Origin: Oscillospiraceae bacterium
GTDB lineage: Bacteria; Bacillota; Clostridia; Oscillospirales; Acutalibacteraceae
DNA length: 64,000 nt
Assembly (NCBI GenBank): GCA_015066395.1
Contig: SVOL01000010.1
Location: forward strand, 1 to 64,000
Reading direction: 5' to 3'
Positions 16,154-24,388 of the stretch are shown piece after piece. The first letter of the stretch is position 1. Every line of letters starts with the position of its first letter. Under the pieces are notes generated by a model, which worked only from the letters and a program-made list of their open reading frames with translations, did not search any database and was not told where the DNA came from. The position numbers and the translations under genes were made by a program.

Positions 16154-17326
16154 ATGAAAACTGCGGCAATAGTTGCAGAATTCAATCCTTTTCACAACGG
16201 GCATAAATATTTAATAGAGAAAGCACACGAATTAGGATTCCACAGCACCGTTGCAGTGATTAGCGGCAACTGGGTCCAACGCGGTGACAGTGCAATTATT
16301 TCCAAGTTCGCAAGAGCAAAGCAGGCACTATCGTGCGGTGTTGACCTGGTTGTTGAATTGCCGACCTATTGGGCAATGGCAACGGCACAGAAATTCGCAA
16401 AAGGTGCAGTGGATATTATCGCCAACCTTAGTGTCGATGCCATTATTTTCGGCAGCGAATGCGGTGATATAAAAAGAATAATGCAGACCGTTTATGCTTT
16501 GCGTTCGGCCGAGTTTAGATCTGTTTTACGCTCGCTTCTGGATTCGGGAATGACATTGGCCGCTGCACGTGCCGAAGCAGTAGACAGAATCTGTGGCAAC
16601 GGCGACCTTTTGCGAAACCCTAACGACACTCTCGCTTTAGAGTATATCTCGGCGGCAAAAGACCTCGATCTTAACTTAGAATTTATCGCCGTAAAACGTG
16701 TCGGCGTCGAGCACGACAGCAGTTCCTCAGCCAACAACTTCTGCTCGGCAAGTAAAATTCGCGCCACCTTACTGAAAGGCGATCTTTTAGGTGTTGCAAG
16801 ATTTATGCCAAAACCTGCATTCAACATTTTAAAAGAGGAATATGACAGCGGTCGAATTTCCGATCTTTCGAAGTTTGAAAAAACGATTTTGACCGTACTC
16901 AGAGCAACCCCGAAAGAAGAGTATCAAGCTCTGCCCGACCTCAGCGAAGGCATTGAAAACCGACTTTACAACGCCGCAAGAATGTGTTCGGATTTCGACG
17001 AATTGCTTGATTTTACCGCCACAAAACGCTACACGAACGCCCGACTCCGCCGACTTATTTTATCGGCTTTTTTGAGAACAAGGAAGTCCGACATTCCCGA
17101 CACCGTTCCGTATATCCGCGTTTTAGGCTCGAACGAGAACGGAAACGAGATCTTGAAAAAAGCAAGAGGCTCGTCAACGCTTCCCATCGTTATGCGTTCA
17201 ACAAGCCTCAAAGACGATAACTGTTTTAAATTTGAAGAGCGGTCGACCGACATCTACTCGCTGACCTTTAATTCCCCTGCTCCCTGCGGTGAAGAATTTA
17301 CAAACGGGGTAATTACAGAGAAGTAA
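16154..17326 (+). CDS. tmcAL: tRNA(Met) cytidine acetate ligase
   Basis: TmcAL (YlbM) activates acetate with ATP and acetylates C34 of elongator tRNA-Met. The 390-residue protein carries the nucleotidyltransferase start AAIVAEFNPFHNGHKYL with the HNGH motif, VISGNWVQRGDSAIISKF, and a GVDLVVELPTYWA block, all typical. The C-terminal half is the tRNA-binding helical region. RBS is GAGGTGA. It is divergent from ackA, a functionally sensible neighbour because both use acetate. Its 3' end overlaps convergent uvrC by 14 bases, with no terminator between them. Confidence 0.93.
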   Translation: MKTAAIVAEFNPFHNGHKYLIEKAHELGFHSTVAVISGNWVQRGDSAIISKFARAKQALSCGVDLVVELPTYWAMATAQKFAKGAVDIIANLSVDAIIFGSECGDIKRIMQTVYALRSAEFRSVLRSLLDSGMTLAAARAEAVDRICGNGDLLRNPNDTLALEYISAAKDLDLNLEFIAVKRVGVEHDSSSSANNFCSASKIRATLLKGDLLGVARFMPKPAFNILKEEYDSGRISDLSKFEKTILTVLRATPKEEYQALPDLSEGIENRLYNAARMCSDFDELLDFTATKRYTNARLRRLILSAFLRTRKSDIPDTVPYIRVLGSNENGNEILKKARGSSTLPIVMRSTSLKDDNCFKFEERSTDIYSLTFNSPAPCGEEFTNGVITEK

Positions 17327-19142
17327 AGAAATTCTTGATGTTTTCGGCAGTTTTAGAAGGTATGCCGAGCGACTTCAGATCCTCAATGCTTGCAGACTCC
17401 AAAGCCTTTACGGTTTTGAATTTTGCAAGCAATTTTTTTGCCGTAGCGTCACCCACTCCTTCAATTTCTGTGAGCATTGTGCCGACAGTCGATTTCGACC
17501 TGGACGCACGGTGGAAGCCTATCGCAAAGCGGTGGACCTCTTCTTGAATGGTTGACACAAGAGTATAAACACTTCGGTTAGCCTTGATGGCTATCTCCTT
17601 GCCCTCACCCGTCACGGCCCGTGTTTTATGCTTCGAATCCTTGACCATACCGAAAACCGGCACATCGATGCCCATTTTATCGAGCACCTGCTTTACAGCC
17701 GACAGTTGACCCTTGCCGCCGTCAAGCAGGATAAGGTCGGGCAGTTGACCGAAGCCGTCCTGCGATTCGGCCGACTTATACTCATTAAAGCGACGTTCAA
17801 TCACTTCAGCCATCGAACGGAAATCGTCCTGCCCTTCAAAACTTTTTATTTTAAACTTACGGTAGGCCGATTTATACGGTTTGCCGTTTTTGAACACGAC
17901 CATACCCGCGACGTTGCTCTCGCCTGCGGTATTAGAGATATCGTAGGATTCGATGAACTCGGGAATTTTCTCTAACCCCAACAGCCTTGCCAACTCGTCA
18001 AGACCCGCCGTCTGACCCAAATGACGTCCCAAATGTTTTGCCAGACGCTCGGCCGCGTTATTACGGCACATTGTAACAAGATGTTCCTGAGTTCCTTTTT
18101 CAGGAACAAAAACTGTGACATTCCTGCCCGATCTTGAACGAAGCCACTCTTCGATAAGTTCCTTATCCTCGACCTCGCCGTCGACGGTTATTCTCGGCGG
18201 AATGCGGTCACGAAGAGTGTAATACTGCTTTATAAACTCGCTTCTCAAAGATTCGGGGGCCGATAACGAATCAACAATAAACTCTTCCCTGTCATACAGT
18301 TTGCCGTCGTCGAAATTAAAGACCTCAAAGCAGGCGGCTTCATTGGAAACCGCTAAAGCGATGATATCCTGCTTTTTATAAACGGAACTGTATATCTTCT
18401 GTCGGTCGCTGATTTTTTCAATGGCGGTGATTTCATCGCGAAGCCTTGCAGCCCGTTCAAATTCAAGGTTTTCAGCCGCAGTTTCCATCTGCTGACGCAG
18501 TTCTTTTAAAGTATCGGTTGCACCGGTTTTTAAAAACCTTATCGCCTGCAAAACCGACTCCTTATAATCTTTTTGACTGATCTTTTTAGCACACGGTGCC
18601 GAGCAGTTTTTTATGTGAAAGTTAAGACACGGTCGGTTAGTTTTTGAAATATCCCTGGGAAAGACCTTGCCGCAAGACGGAATTTTGAAAATCTTTTTGA
18701 CCCTGTCGATGGTCTCATTCACCACATAGCCCGACAAAAACGGACCGATATATTCAGCCGATTTGTCGTTATTGTCAAAGCTCGCCGTAATATTCGGCCA
18801 ATCACCGCCGGTTATTTTTATATAGTGATAACCCTTGTCGTCTTTCAGAAGAATGTTATACTTCGGCGAATGCTGTTTTATCAGCGAGCATTCGAGCACC
18901 AAAGCCTCAAATTCGGTATCGCAGATGATATACTCAAACTTCTCAACGTTTGACACCATCTTTTTGACCTTGTCATTGTGCTGATTGCCTGCTCCAAAAT
19001 ACTGAGATACCCTGTTTTTAAGCTTCTTTGCTTTGCCGATATAAATTATCTCGCCCGATTTGTTTTTCATAATATAAACACCGGGCAACAACGGCAGGCT
19101 CATGGCCTTTTGCCTTAAAGTTTTTAAATGTTCATTTGTCAC
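17313..19142 (-). CDS. uvrC: Excinuclease ABC subunit C
   Basis: Makes both incisions in UvrABC nucleotide excision repair. The 609-residue protein has the N-terminal GIY-YIG nuclease (LPGVYIMKNKSGEIIYIGKA), a Cys-rich segment CLNFHIKNCSAPC, a UVR domain (about 205-240), the C-terminal endonuclease with DISNTAGES and LILLDGGKGQLSA, and tandem helix-hairpin-helix motifs at the end (IEGVGDATAKKLLAKF). The GTG at 19142 is chosen as start because AAAGGAGG lies eight bases upstream; the longer frame overlaps the GNAT gene. It overlaps tmcAL convergently. Confidence 0.97.
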   Translation of the reverse strand: MTNEHLKTLRQKAMSLPLLPGVYIMKNKSGEIIYIGKAKKLKNRVSQYFGAGNQHNDKVKKMVSNVEKFEYIICDTEFEALVLECSLIKQHSPKYNILLKDDKGYHYIKITGGDWPNITASFDNNDKSAEYIGPFLSGYVVNETIDRVKKIFKIPSCGKVFPRDISKTNRPCLNFHIKNCSAPCAKKISQKDYKESVLQAIRFLKTGATDTLKELRQQMETAAENLEFERAARLRDEITAIEKISDRQKIYSSVYKKQDIIALAVSNEAACFEVFNFDDGKLYDREEFIVDSLSAPESLRSEFIKQYYTLRDRIPPRITVDGEVEDKELIEEWLRSRSGRNVTVFVPEKGTQEHLVTMCRNNAAERLAKHLGRHLGQTAGLDELARLLGLEKIPEFIESYDISNTAGESNVAGMVVFKNGKPYKSAYRKFKIKSFEGQDDFRSMAEVIERRFNEYKSAESQDGFGQLPDLILLDGGKGQLSAVKQVLDKMGIDVPVFGMVKDSKHKTRAVTGEGKEIAIKANRSVYTLVSTIQEEVHRFAIGFHRASRSKSTVGTMLTEIEGVGDATAKKLLAKFKTVKALESASIEDLKSLGIPSKTAENIKNFFTSL

Positions 19143-19161
19143 GCCACGAGCCTCCTTTCCG

Positions 19162-19647
19162 TTAAATTTTGAGCTGATATGCGATTCGCGGATCGCCGTT
19201 TTCAAGATAGATCGTTCCGCATCTTTTAAAACCTAACCCTTGCAACGCATTTTGCATCACTGTATTATATTCGTGGGTGTCTATTTTAATATTTTTTGAA
19301 AATTTGGTCGCAAAGTCGACCGCAAGCCTTAAAACGCCTTTTTTGCGACCTCTCGACGCTATGCGATGTATGACCGAATATGGTTCGCTATTCAGCCACT
19401 CGCCATCGATTTTATGATATGTTGGATCGGGTCCGACATTATACATAAACACGCCTTCCAAACCGTCATCCGATTCCAAAACATATAACTGTTTTAGCTT
19501 GATATCGCATTCCAACAAATCAACCGACGGATAACCGCTGTCACTCCATTGATACGGGTTACCGTGTTCACGCATAAACCGCCTTGCTATCTCGTAGGTA
19601 TCCAAAATAATCGGCAGATCCTCTGCCATAGCCTTTCTTATTTGCAT
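19162..19647 (-). CDS. GNAT-like acetyltransferase
   Basis: A 161-residue GNAT-fold protein beginning MQIRKAMAEDLPIILDTYE. It has beta strands typical of the family, the RIASRGRKKGVLRLAVDFA segment resembling the acetyl-CoA-binding R/Q-x-x-G-x-A motif, and the closing ALQGLGFKRCGTIYLENG. The ATG at 19647 follows GGGAG and starts one base after the stop of the upstream GNAT gene, so the two are translationally coupled. Substrate unknown. Confidence 0.8.
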   Translation of the reverse strand: MQIRKAMAEDLPIILDTYEIARRFMREHGNPYQWSDSGYPSVDLLECDIKLKQLYVLESDDGLEGVFMYNVGPDPTYHKIDGEWLNSEPYSVIHRIASRGRKKGVLRLAVDFATKFSKNIKIDTHEYNTVMQNALQGLGFKRCGTIYLENGDPRIAYQLKI

Positions 19648-19648
19648 A

Positions 19649-20125
19649 TTACTCTCCCAAGGGCTTTTCCATAACGGTTTTAAGCGGTTTAAAACCGCAC
19701 TTTTCATAAAATCTCATTGCCGATTCGTTGAGTGCCCAGACGTTGAGCGTCACCGCATCAAAACCTTCTATTTTAGCAAAATCCTCAACAAAACGGAAAA
19801 GTGCAGTGCCGATATGTTTACCTCTGCACTTCTCATCAACGCAAAGGTCGTCAATATAAAGTTCTCGCCTGTCGTGCAAAATGTGACTGCCGCAAATTTC
19901 TTTAACAATACAAAAAGCGTAACCGACCACACCTAAAGCCTCATCCTCGGCAACAAAAACAGGAGTTTCATCGTTTTCAAAAATCGCCAGCAACTCCTCA
20001 TCGGTATACTTTTTACTGCCTGACATAAAGATATCAGGTCGACCGGAAGCGTGCACCTCTAAAACCTGACGCAACAGTTCGTTCACACGCTCTAAATCTT
20101 TTATGCTTGCTCTTCTGATGATCAT
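19649..20125 (-). CDS. GNAT-family N-acetyltransferase
   Basis: A 158-residue GNAT protein: MIIRRASIKDLERVNELL at the start, ELYIDDLCVDEKCRGKHIGTAL (written here as ELYIDDLCVDEK and CRGKHIGTAL) giving the acetyl-CoA P-loop CRGKHIG, and NESAMRFYEKCGFKP at the end. These are hallmark family positions. The acceptor, whether protein N-terminus, amine or antibiotic, is not predictable. It precedes the second GNAT gene and uvrC. Its 5' side faces the double cloverleaf element at 20161-20363. Confidence 0.88.
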   Translation of the reverse strand: MIIRRASIKDLERVNELLRQVLEVHASGRPDIFMSGSKKYTDEELLAIFENDETPVFVAEDEALGVVGYAFCIVKEICGSHILHDRRELYIDDLCVDEKCRGKHIGTALFRFVEDFAKIEGFDAVTLNVWALNESAMRFYEKCGFKPLKTVMEKPLGE

Positions 20126-20160
20126 TTTAACGCCTCTTTATCTCAATGTATATACATTAT

Positions 20161-20363
20161 AATGATAATCGAATGTCGAGAAATTAATTGAATTTCTCGA
20201 CAGAGCCGATGAAAATCGGCTCTATGTTGCAAAAAACGTATTAAAACGTTATTTTGCAACTTCGATATCATTTCAATGGGATGGACAAATTTTTATGAAA
20301 AATTTGTTGCAAAATCGAAGATTTTGTGGCGAAACAAAATTGTTTCGCCTAACCCATCCCATT
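20161..20363. repeat. Double cloverleaf hairpin element, copy C
   Basis: Domain 1 is closed by 20161-20173 paired with 20261-20272 (one 1-base bulge) and holds hairpins 20174-20202 (12-bp stem), 20203-20222 (8 bp) and 20226-20260. Domain 2 is closed by 20275-20284 paired with 20354-20363 (AATGGGATGG/CCATCCCATT, perfect) and holds hairpins 20285-20307 (10 bp), 20310-20326 (7 bp) and 20328-20349 (10 bp). Layout and linker (TTTCAATGG) match the copy at 3990-4184, while paired bases have changed together (GTCGAAACAG/CTGTTTCGAC there, GGCGAAACAA/TTGTTTCGCC here). It lies between divergent genes. Confidence 0.8.
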
Positions 20364-20502
20364 ATAACATCAATTTCACAAATATACAACAAAAAAGGCG
20401 GCGACAAGTTTCAGTAAAAAAATCAAAAACCGTACAAGTTTTTAAATTTTCTATTCCCTTTTTACAAAAGATGTGTTATATTAAATAAAAGAGTTAAATA
20501 TT

Positions 20503-20565
20503 TTGGTATATATCCGCAATAAGGGCGGATGTTTCTACCAACCACCGTAAATGGTTGACTACCGA
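20503..20565 (+). ncRNA. Guanine-class purine riboswitch aptamer
   Basis: P1 is TTGGTA (20503-20508) with TACCGA (20560-20565). P2 is ATCCGC/GCGGAT with 7-base loop AATAAGG. J2/3 is GTTTCTACC. P3 is AACCA/TGGTT with the invariant loop CCGTAAA, whose CC can pair with the GG of loop 2. J3/1 reads GACTA, so the Watson-Crick specificity base (20559) is C, indicating guanine/hypoxanthine rather than adenine. All core bases match the purine riboswitch consensus from memory (xpt type). The following gene is mgtC-like rather than purine metabolism. Confidence 0.93.
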
Positions 20566-20591
20566 TTTTTTGGAAGAAAAAAATCGAGTAG
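20559..20591 (+). promoter_or_regulatory. Expression-platform hairpin competing with P1
   Basis: CTAC-CGATTTTTT (20559-20571) can pair with AAAAAATCG-A-GTAG (20578-20591). The 5' arm includes the aptamer specificity base and the whole P1 3' strand, so ligand binding and this hairpin exclude each other. A T-rich run (ATATTTTATTTT) follows seven bases later. If the hairpin terminates transcription, guanine would switch the gene on. Confidence 0.6.
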
Positions 20592-20624
20592 ACAGCCATA
20601 TTTTATTTTAAGGGAGTTGATATT

Positions 20625-21302
20625 TTGGGTGCATTAAGAGATGTTACATTATTGGCCGTGGCGGTGCGAGTCCTCGCAGCCCTTCTTTGCGGCGGATTGA
20701 TTGGTATGGACCGAGGACTGAAAAAGCGGGCCGCAGGTATGAGAACCTATATGCTGGTCTCGGTCGGTGCTTGCCTTATCATGCTCACTAACCAGTATAT
20801 CTACCAGGTCACCAACGTAGGCGACCCGATGCGAATGGGTGCGCAGGTCGTCAGCGGCATCGGTTTTTTGGGTGCTGGTACGATAATCGTCACAAAGCAG
20901 AACCACATCAAGGGTCTTACAACAGCCGCAGGTCTTTGGGCGGCCGCCGCAGTAGGCTTAGCGTTGGGATTAGGCTTTTATGAAGCCGCGTTGATCGGTG
21001 GCTTGGCAGTTTTCATTATCTTGACCGCTATGAACTGGATCGACAACAAGGTACATAGCAAAAACAAATACCTCGACCTTCATATAATATTGGGCGACAG
21101 TCTCAAGCTTGATAAATTCATTGAAATCGCAAACGAATTAGACTGTTCGGTCGAGTCGATACAAATTGAGGATGATGCAAGGCTTACCGACGGAGTGTGG
21201 GCAATGTATGCAGTACTTAAAATCACACGAAGCCGCCACAGAAATGCGGTTTTAGCCCAACTTCGCACAACCACGGGAATAATACATTTGGAAGAGATAT
21301 AA
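20625..21302 (+). CDS. MgtC/SapB-family membrane protein
   Basis: A 225-residue protein with about four to five membrane helices and the MgtC family blocks LCGGLIGMDRGLKKRAAGMR, MGAQVVSGIGFLGAGTII and GLTTAAGLWAAAAVGLALG, followed by a soluble ACT-like C-terminal domain (about 148-225). MgtC proteins affect Mg2+ homeostasis, membrane potential and F-ATPase in pathogens; the function in Clostridia is unclear. The start is TTG at 20625 with GGGAG eight bases upstream; no ATG fits. A guanine riboswitch precedes it and a strong terminator follows. Confidence 0.9.
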   Translation: MGALRDVTLLAVAVRVLAALLCGGLIGMDRGLKKRAAGMRTYMLVSVGACLIMLTNQYIYQVTNVGDPMRMGAQVVSGIGFLGAGTIIVTKQNHIKGLTTAAGLWAAAAVGLALGLGFYEAALIGGLAVFIILTAMNWIDNKVHSKNKYLDLHIILGDSLKLDKFIEIANELDCSVESIQIEDDARLTDGVWAMYAVLKITRSRHRNAVLAQLRTTTGIIHLEEI

Positions 21303-21312
21303 ACCAATAAAC

Positions 21313-21350
21313 AAAAAACGGAGACACTTCGCAAAGTGTCTCCGTTTTTT
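21313..21350. terminator. Terminator after mgtC-like gene
   Basis: A perfect 11-bp stem CGGAGACACTT/AAGTGTCTCCG is flanked by A6 and T6, so it can serve both strands. Confidence 0.9.
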
Positions 21351-21384
21351 ATATAAAGTGAATAATTGTTAATGACATAACCTT

Positions 21385-21458
21385 TGAATATCAAAGCTAA
21401 ATAGTAGCTGACAGTAGGTCAATTTAGCTTGCCTTAGAAAATTTTGCTTTGATATTCA
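21385..21458. repeat. Stem-closed element overlapping gdpD stop
   Basis: TGAATATCAAAGC (21385-21397) pairs perfectly over 13 bases with GCTTTGATATTCA (21446-21458). The right arm contains the TGA stop codon of the gdpD-like gene. Inside are AAGCTAAAT and ATTTAGCTT, which can also pair and which repeat the ATTTAGCT motif of 3892-3954. Confidence 0.65.
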
Positions 21459-22463
21459 CCTATACTCTTCAAGCACCTGCTTTAATAAAACCGGATCATC
21501 GGTCATAATGCAGTCGCATCCAAGCTCTATCAAGCGGCGCATCTCATCGGCATCGTTAATGGTCCAATACTGAACCGCAATGTTTCGTTTGTGCGCTCGG
21601 TTTATCAAGGTCGCTTTGTCAAGTGTCAAAGTGATTCCGACATCATAACTTGTAGGAATCTGCAGGCAGGCAAAGTCGCCGTTATCGAAAATATTTACTC
21701 CCAAAAACTGAGTAACAATAAACTTTGCGGCGGTTCCCGTCGGTGCTCCGCGAAGCAGGTCGGGATACTTTACTTTAAGTTCCTCTTCGATCTCATCGTG
21801 GAAGGTTCCCACAACGATTCTGCTGCGGTAGTTGGGGTACTGATTAAGAGTATCATTGAGAATTCGGCAGGCCTCAAAGCCTAACTCACCACTGTTTTTG
21901 ATCTCAACTATAAACAACAAATCGGGGTTCGACTCGTAGAACTCTTGAAACAGCTTGTCAACGGTTGCGATCTGCAGACCCAACGCTTCAAGTTCGGTAG
22001 CATTTTCATAAATGCGATTGCCGCTCTTGTCCTTAAAATAATAACCAAAATTGTACTGCCGGAGCTCAGCCAAAGTCATATCCTTAATATAATGTCGATT
22101 AGCCTCATTCTCGCACAAGGCTTTGACCTCTTCCAAAGATATATCGCCATTTATATTGCAGGTCTCGTCGATATACTCGTCATGGTTGTAAACGAGATAG
22201 CCATCTTTTGTTATGTAAAGATCGCTCTCGATTATATCGATACCGATAGTGTTCACAGCCTCGCGGAACGCTAGCATAGTGTTTTCGGGGTTATTAAGAC
22301 CTCCTCCGCGATGAGCGGCAATCATCGGCAACTCGCCATCAGCTACAATAAACGGGTTGCTTTCGACGTTCTTCTTCGGCGGAATGACATTTAAAACAGT
22401 CATTACCAACACGATACTCAAAAGAACAATGCCGATGATTTTAAGTGCTTTAAATCTTTTCAT
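21456..22463 (-). CDS. Membrane-anchored glycerophosphodiester phosphodiesterase
   Basis: A GDPD-family enzyme that hydrolyses glycerophosphodiesters to glycerol-3-phosphate and an alcohol. The 335-residue protein has one N-terminal membrane segment (about 8-26), then the catalytic block MIAAHRGGGLNNPENT (His, Arg, Glu), metal-binding ESDLYITKDGYLVYNHDE (Glu-x-Asp and the second His), a conserved Glu in IVEIKN, and C-terminal QYWTINDADEMRRLIELG with the CDCIMTDDP end. The catalytic domain is probably outside the membrane. The stop codon is inside the closing stem of the downstream element. It is single by context. Confidence 0.9.
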   Translation of the reverse strand: MKRFKALKIIGIVLLSIVLVMTVLNVIPPKKNVESNPFIVADGELPMIAAHRGGGLNNPENTMLAFREAVNTIGIDIIESDLYITKDGYLVYNHDEYIDETCNINGDISLEEVKALCENEANRHYIKDMTLAELRQYNFGYYFKDKSGNRIYENATELEALGLQIATVDKLFQEFYESNPDLLFIVEIKNSGELGFEACRILNDTLNQYPNYRSRIVVGTFHDEIEEELKVKYPDLLRGAPTGTAAKFIVTQFLGVNIFDNGDFACLQIPTSYDVGITLTLDKATLINRAHKRNIAVQYWTINDADEMRRLIELGCDCIMTDDPVLLKQVLEEYR

Positions 22464-22481
22464 AATACAACTCCTTTAAAT

Positions 22482-22685
22482 TTAAAACTTTAGAACACCT
22501 CTTGATTTAAAATCAACATAAAATATACAGAGATGATGACTTTGAATCCGTGCGAGTTGACCGCAACGGTCACAGCGATAGCCAATGTCTTGACCTGCAA
22601 GCTCAATAGGCAAGAACTTAGCCTCTTGGCCGCCGTCTGCTCGGTTGCGATATGATATAAATTTCAATCCGTGTCCGCAGGACAT
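22482..22685 (-). CDS. Doubtful small ORF with a CxxC pair
   Basis: A 67-codon frame whose first third is repeat sequence (see 22641-22789). Its remainder encodes YRCDRCGQL, a zinc-ribbon-like pair, without a recognised family. No Shine-Dalgarno stands before the ATG. It is listed only because the non-repeat part keeps an open frame; it may be non-coding. Confidence 0.2.
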   Translation of the reverse strand: MSCGHGLKFISYRNRADGGQEAKFLPIELAGQDIGYRCDRCGQLARIQSHHLCIFYVDFKSRGVLKF

Positions 22686-22789
22686 ATCTCATCGAAGATA
22701 TATCGCATACTGTGTATATATCGCAAATTCCGCAAGGAATTTATATCGCTGAAACTGCTCGCACTAAGAGTGCAACAGTTTCAACATGA
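22641..22789. repeat. 149-bp structured repeat, copy D
   Basis: A 149-base segment repeated at 24816-24964 with about five differences. On the minus strand it starts in the last codons of the rlmD-like gene with hairpin GAAACTG...CAGTTTC (22751-22782). GATATAAATT-type arms (22651-22665 and 22736-22748) close a fold containing GTCC-TGCG-GGAC and two GATATAT-rich hairpins. The repeat therefore covers both the end of a gene and the spacer. Confidence 0.85.
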
Positions 22790-23952
22790 TTCGTATGCGG
22801 GAACATATCGACGGGTTGGATCCTGCGCACTTTGTAGCCGTTTCGGGTAAAGTATCTGAGATCACGGGCCAACGTTTCGGGGTTACAGGAAACATACACT
22901 ACTCTTTCGGGTGCAAGGGTGACGACCGAAGACATAAATCTCTCATCACTGCCCGAACGCGGCGGATCCATAATGACAACGTCTGCCTTTTCGCCCGACT
23001 TTGCCATTTCCACCATGAAGTCACTCGCATCAGCCGTGTAAAACTCAATGTTGTCAATATCGTTCCGCTTTGCGTTAAACTTTGCATCACGCACCGCATC
23101 GGCATTAAGCTCAACGCCTATGACCCTGCCTGCATTTTTAGAGGCAATAATACCGATAGTGCCCGTACCGCAATACGTGTCAATTACAGTCTCGGTACCT
23201 TTAAGCTCCATATATTCGATCGCCTTGCCGTAAAGCACGGTCGTCATCACGGGATTTACCTGATAAAACGACCGCGGTGAAATACGAAACGTACAATCAA
23301 ATATCGTGTCCTCGATATAACCCTCGCCATAGAGAGTTATATTCTTTTCGCCCAAAACAAGGCTCGTGAATTTGTTGTTGATATTTTGCACTATCGTTGT
23401 AATTTCGGGGTGGCGTTGCAACAATGCATTGATAAATGAACGACTTGACGGGAAAACGGGTGTGCCCGTTACAAGCACGACCATTACTTGACCCGTATAA
23501 TAGCCTTTTCTTACTAAAACATGCCGCAAAAAACCGGTCATCGAATTTTCGTCAAAAGGTTTCAACTTGAAAGACTTTAAGAGCTTGCGGATGGTAACAA
23601 TGATCTCATCCGCCTGCTTATCTTCAATAAGACAGGAATCGATCGGCACTATCTTATGGGTCGAGGACTGATAAACTCCCGAAATTATACCGGTTTTATC
23701 CCTGCCGAAAGCCGCTTGAACCTTGCATCGGTAATGCATCGGATCTTGCATTCCGATGATTTCCTTAACGCGGCCAAAATTTTTCAGCAAATTTATGCAC
23801 TTCACCTGCTTATATTGCAGTTGTTCTTCATAGGTCATATTCTGCAAATGGCAACCGCCGCACTTCTTATAGTGCGAGCAACCGTTACCCTTGCCGACAC
23901 GAACGGGCTTAACTACCTTTTTAGGGTCGGCTCTCTTTTGCGTTTTTTGCAT
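22741..23952 (-). CDS. 23S rRNA (uracil-C5) methyltransferase, RlmD-like, no TRAM
   Basis: A SAM-dependent RNA m5U methyltransferase of the TrmA/RlmD/RlmCD type, 403 residues. An N-terminal Fe-S cluster motif is visible (CSHYKKCGGC at about 25-34, with a later Cys). The Rossmann SAM motif is VIDTYCGTGTIGI, followed by the DPPRSGSDE block and the catalytic Cys in VYVSCNPETLARDL. Unlike the paralogue at 24916 it lacks an N-terminal TRAM domain. Its last residues, VETVALLVRAVSAI, are identical to those of that otherwise diverged paralogue and lie within the 149-bp repeat. Confidence 0.9.
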   Translation of the reverse strand: MQKTQKRADPKKVVKPVRVGKGNGCSHYKKCGGCHLQNMTYEEQLQYKQVKCINLLKNFGRVKEIIGMQDPMHYRCKVQAAFGRDKTGIISGVYQSSTHKIVPIDSCLIEDKQADEIIVTIRKLLKSFKLKPFDENSMTGFLRHVLVRKGYYTGQVMVVLVTGTPVFPSSRSFINALLQRHPEITTIVQNINNKFTSLVLGEKNITLYGEGYIEDTIFDCTFRISPRSFYQVNPVMTTVLYGKAIEYMELKGTETVIDTYCGTGTIGIIASKNAGRVIGVELNADAVRDAKFNAKRNDIDNIEFYTADASDFMVEMAKSGEKADVVIMDPPRSGSDERFMSSVVTLAPERVVYVSCNPETLARDLRYFTRNGYKVRRIQPVDMFPHTNHVETVALLVRAVSAI

Positions 23953-24015
23953 AGGTTTCTCCTTTAACTAATCCCCGACTGTTCTTTCTAACAGTGCGAC
24001 AGTTTAATCAGCAAT

Positions 24016-24357
24016 TTATTCCAACGGGCAAAGTTCAATGCCGACAACGCCGTATTTCTTCTGCTCTGCTACGGAATAATACTGTTCCATATCAGATGGC
24101 TTTGCACTGTCAACATCATTTACTGTATATCCACATTGTAAAAGCGGCAAAGACTTGTACAATTCTTCAAAACTATCAAAGCGGTGCAATTTTACAACGG
24201 TTCTGTTGAGCGTTTCACCGGTGGTAGTATTTGTAAAAATAATCTTGTCACCCACTTTTACTTGTTGGCGTTTTTCATCAAACAAGCGGAGTTCAATCGT
24301 TTTTTCTCCGCTCTTTATCATTTCAAAAGGAGTAGAATGAAGTTTCATATTATGCAT
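24016..24357 (-). CDS. ASCH-domain protein
   Basis: A 113-residue ASCH (PUA-like) protein: MKLHSTPFEMIKSGEKTIE, RLFDEKRQQVKVGDKIIFTN and a C-terminal YGVVGIELCPL strand, the usual pattern of this small family. ASCH domains are thought to bind RNA or nucleotides, and some are N4-acetylcytidine amidohydrolases. The start may be the first ATG (24357) or the ATG three codons later. It lies between the two rlmD-like genes on the same strand. Role unknown. Confidence 0.8.
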   Translation of the reverse strand: MHNMKLHSTPFEMIKSGEKTIELRLFDEKRQQVKVGDKIIFTNTTTGETLNRTVVKLHRFDSFEELYKSLPLLQCGYTVNDVDSAKPSDMEQYYSVAEQKKYGVVGIELCPLE

Positions 24358-24388
24358 TACGCTGTAACTCCCCTAAATAACTTTACTT

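Noticed and set aside
20276..20488. Open frame of 70 codons between the GNAT gene and mgtC
   Set aside because: It runs through the hairpins of the cloverleaf element, has no RBS, and its composition follows the inverted repeats.
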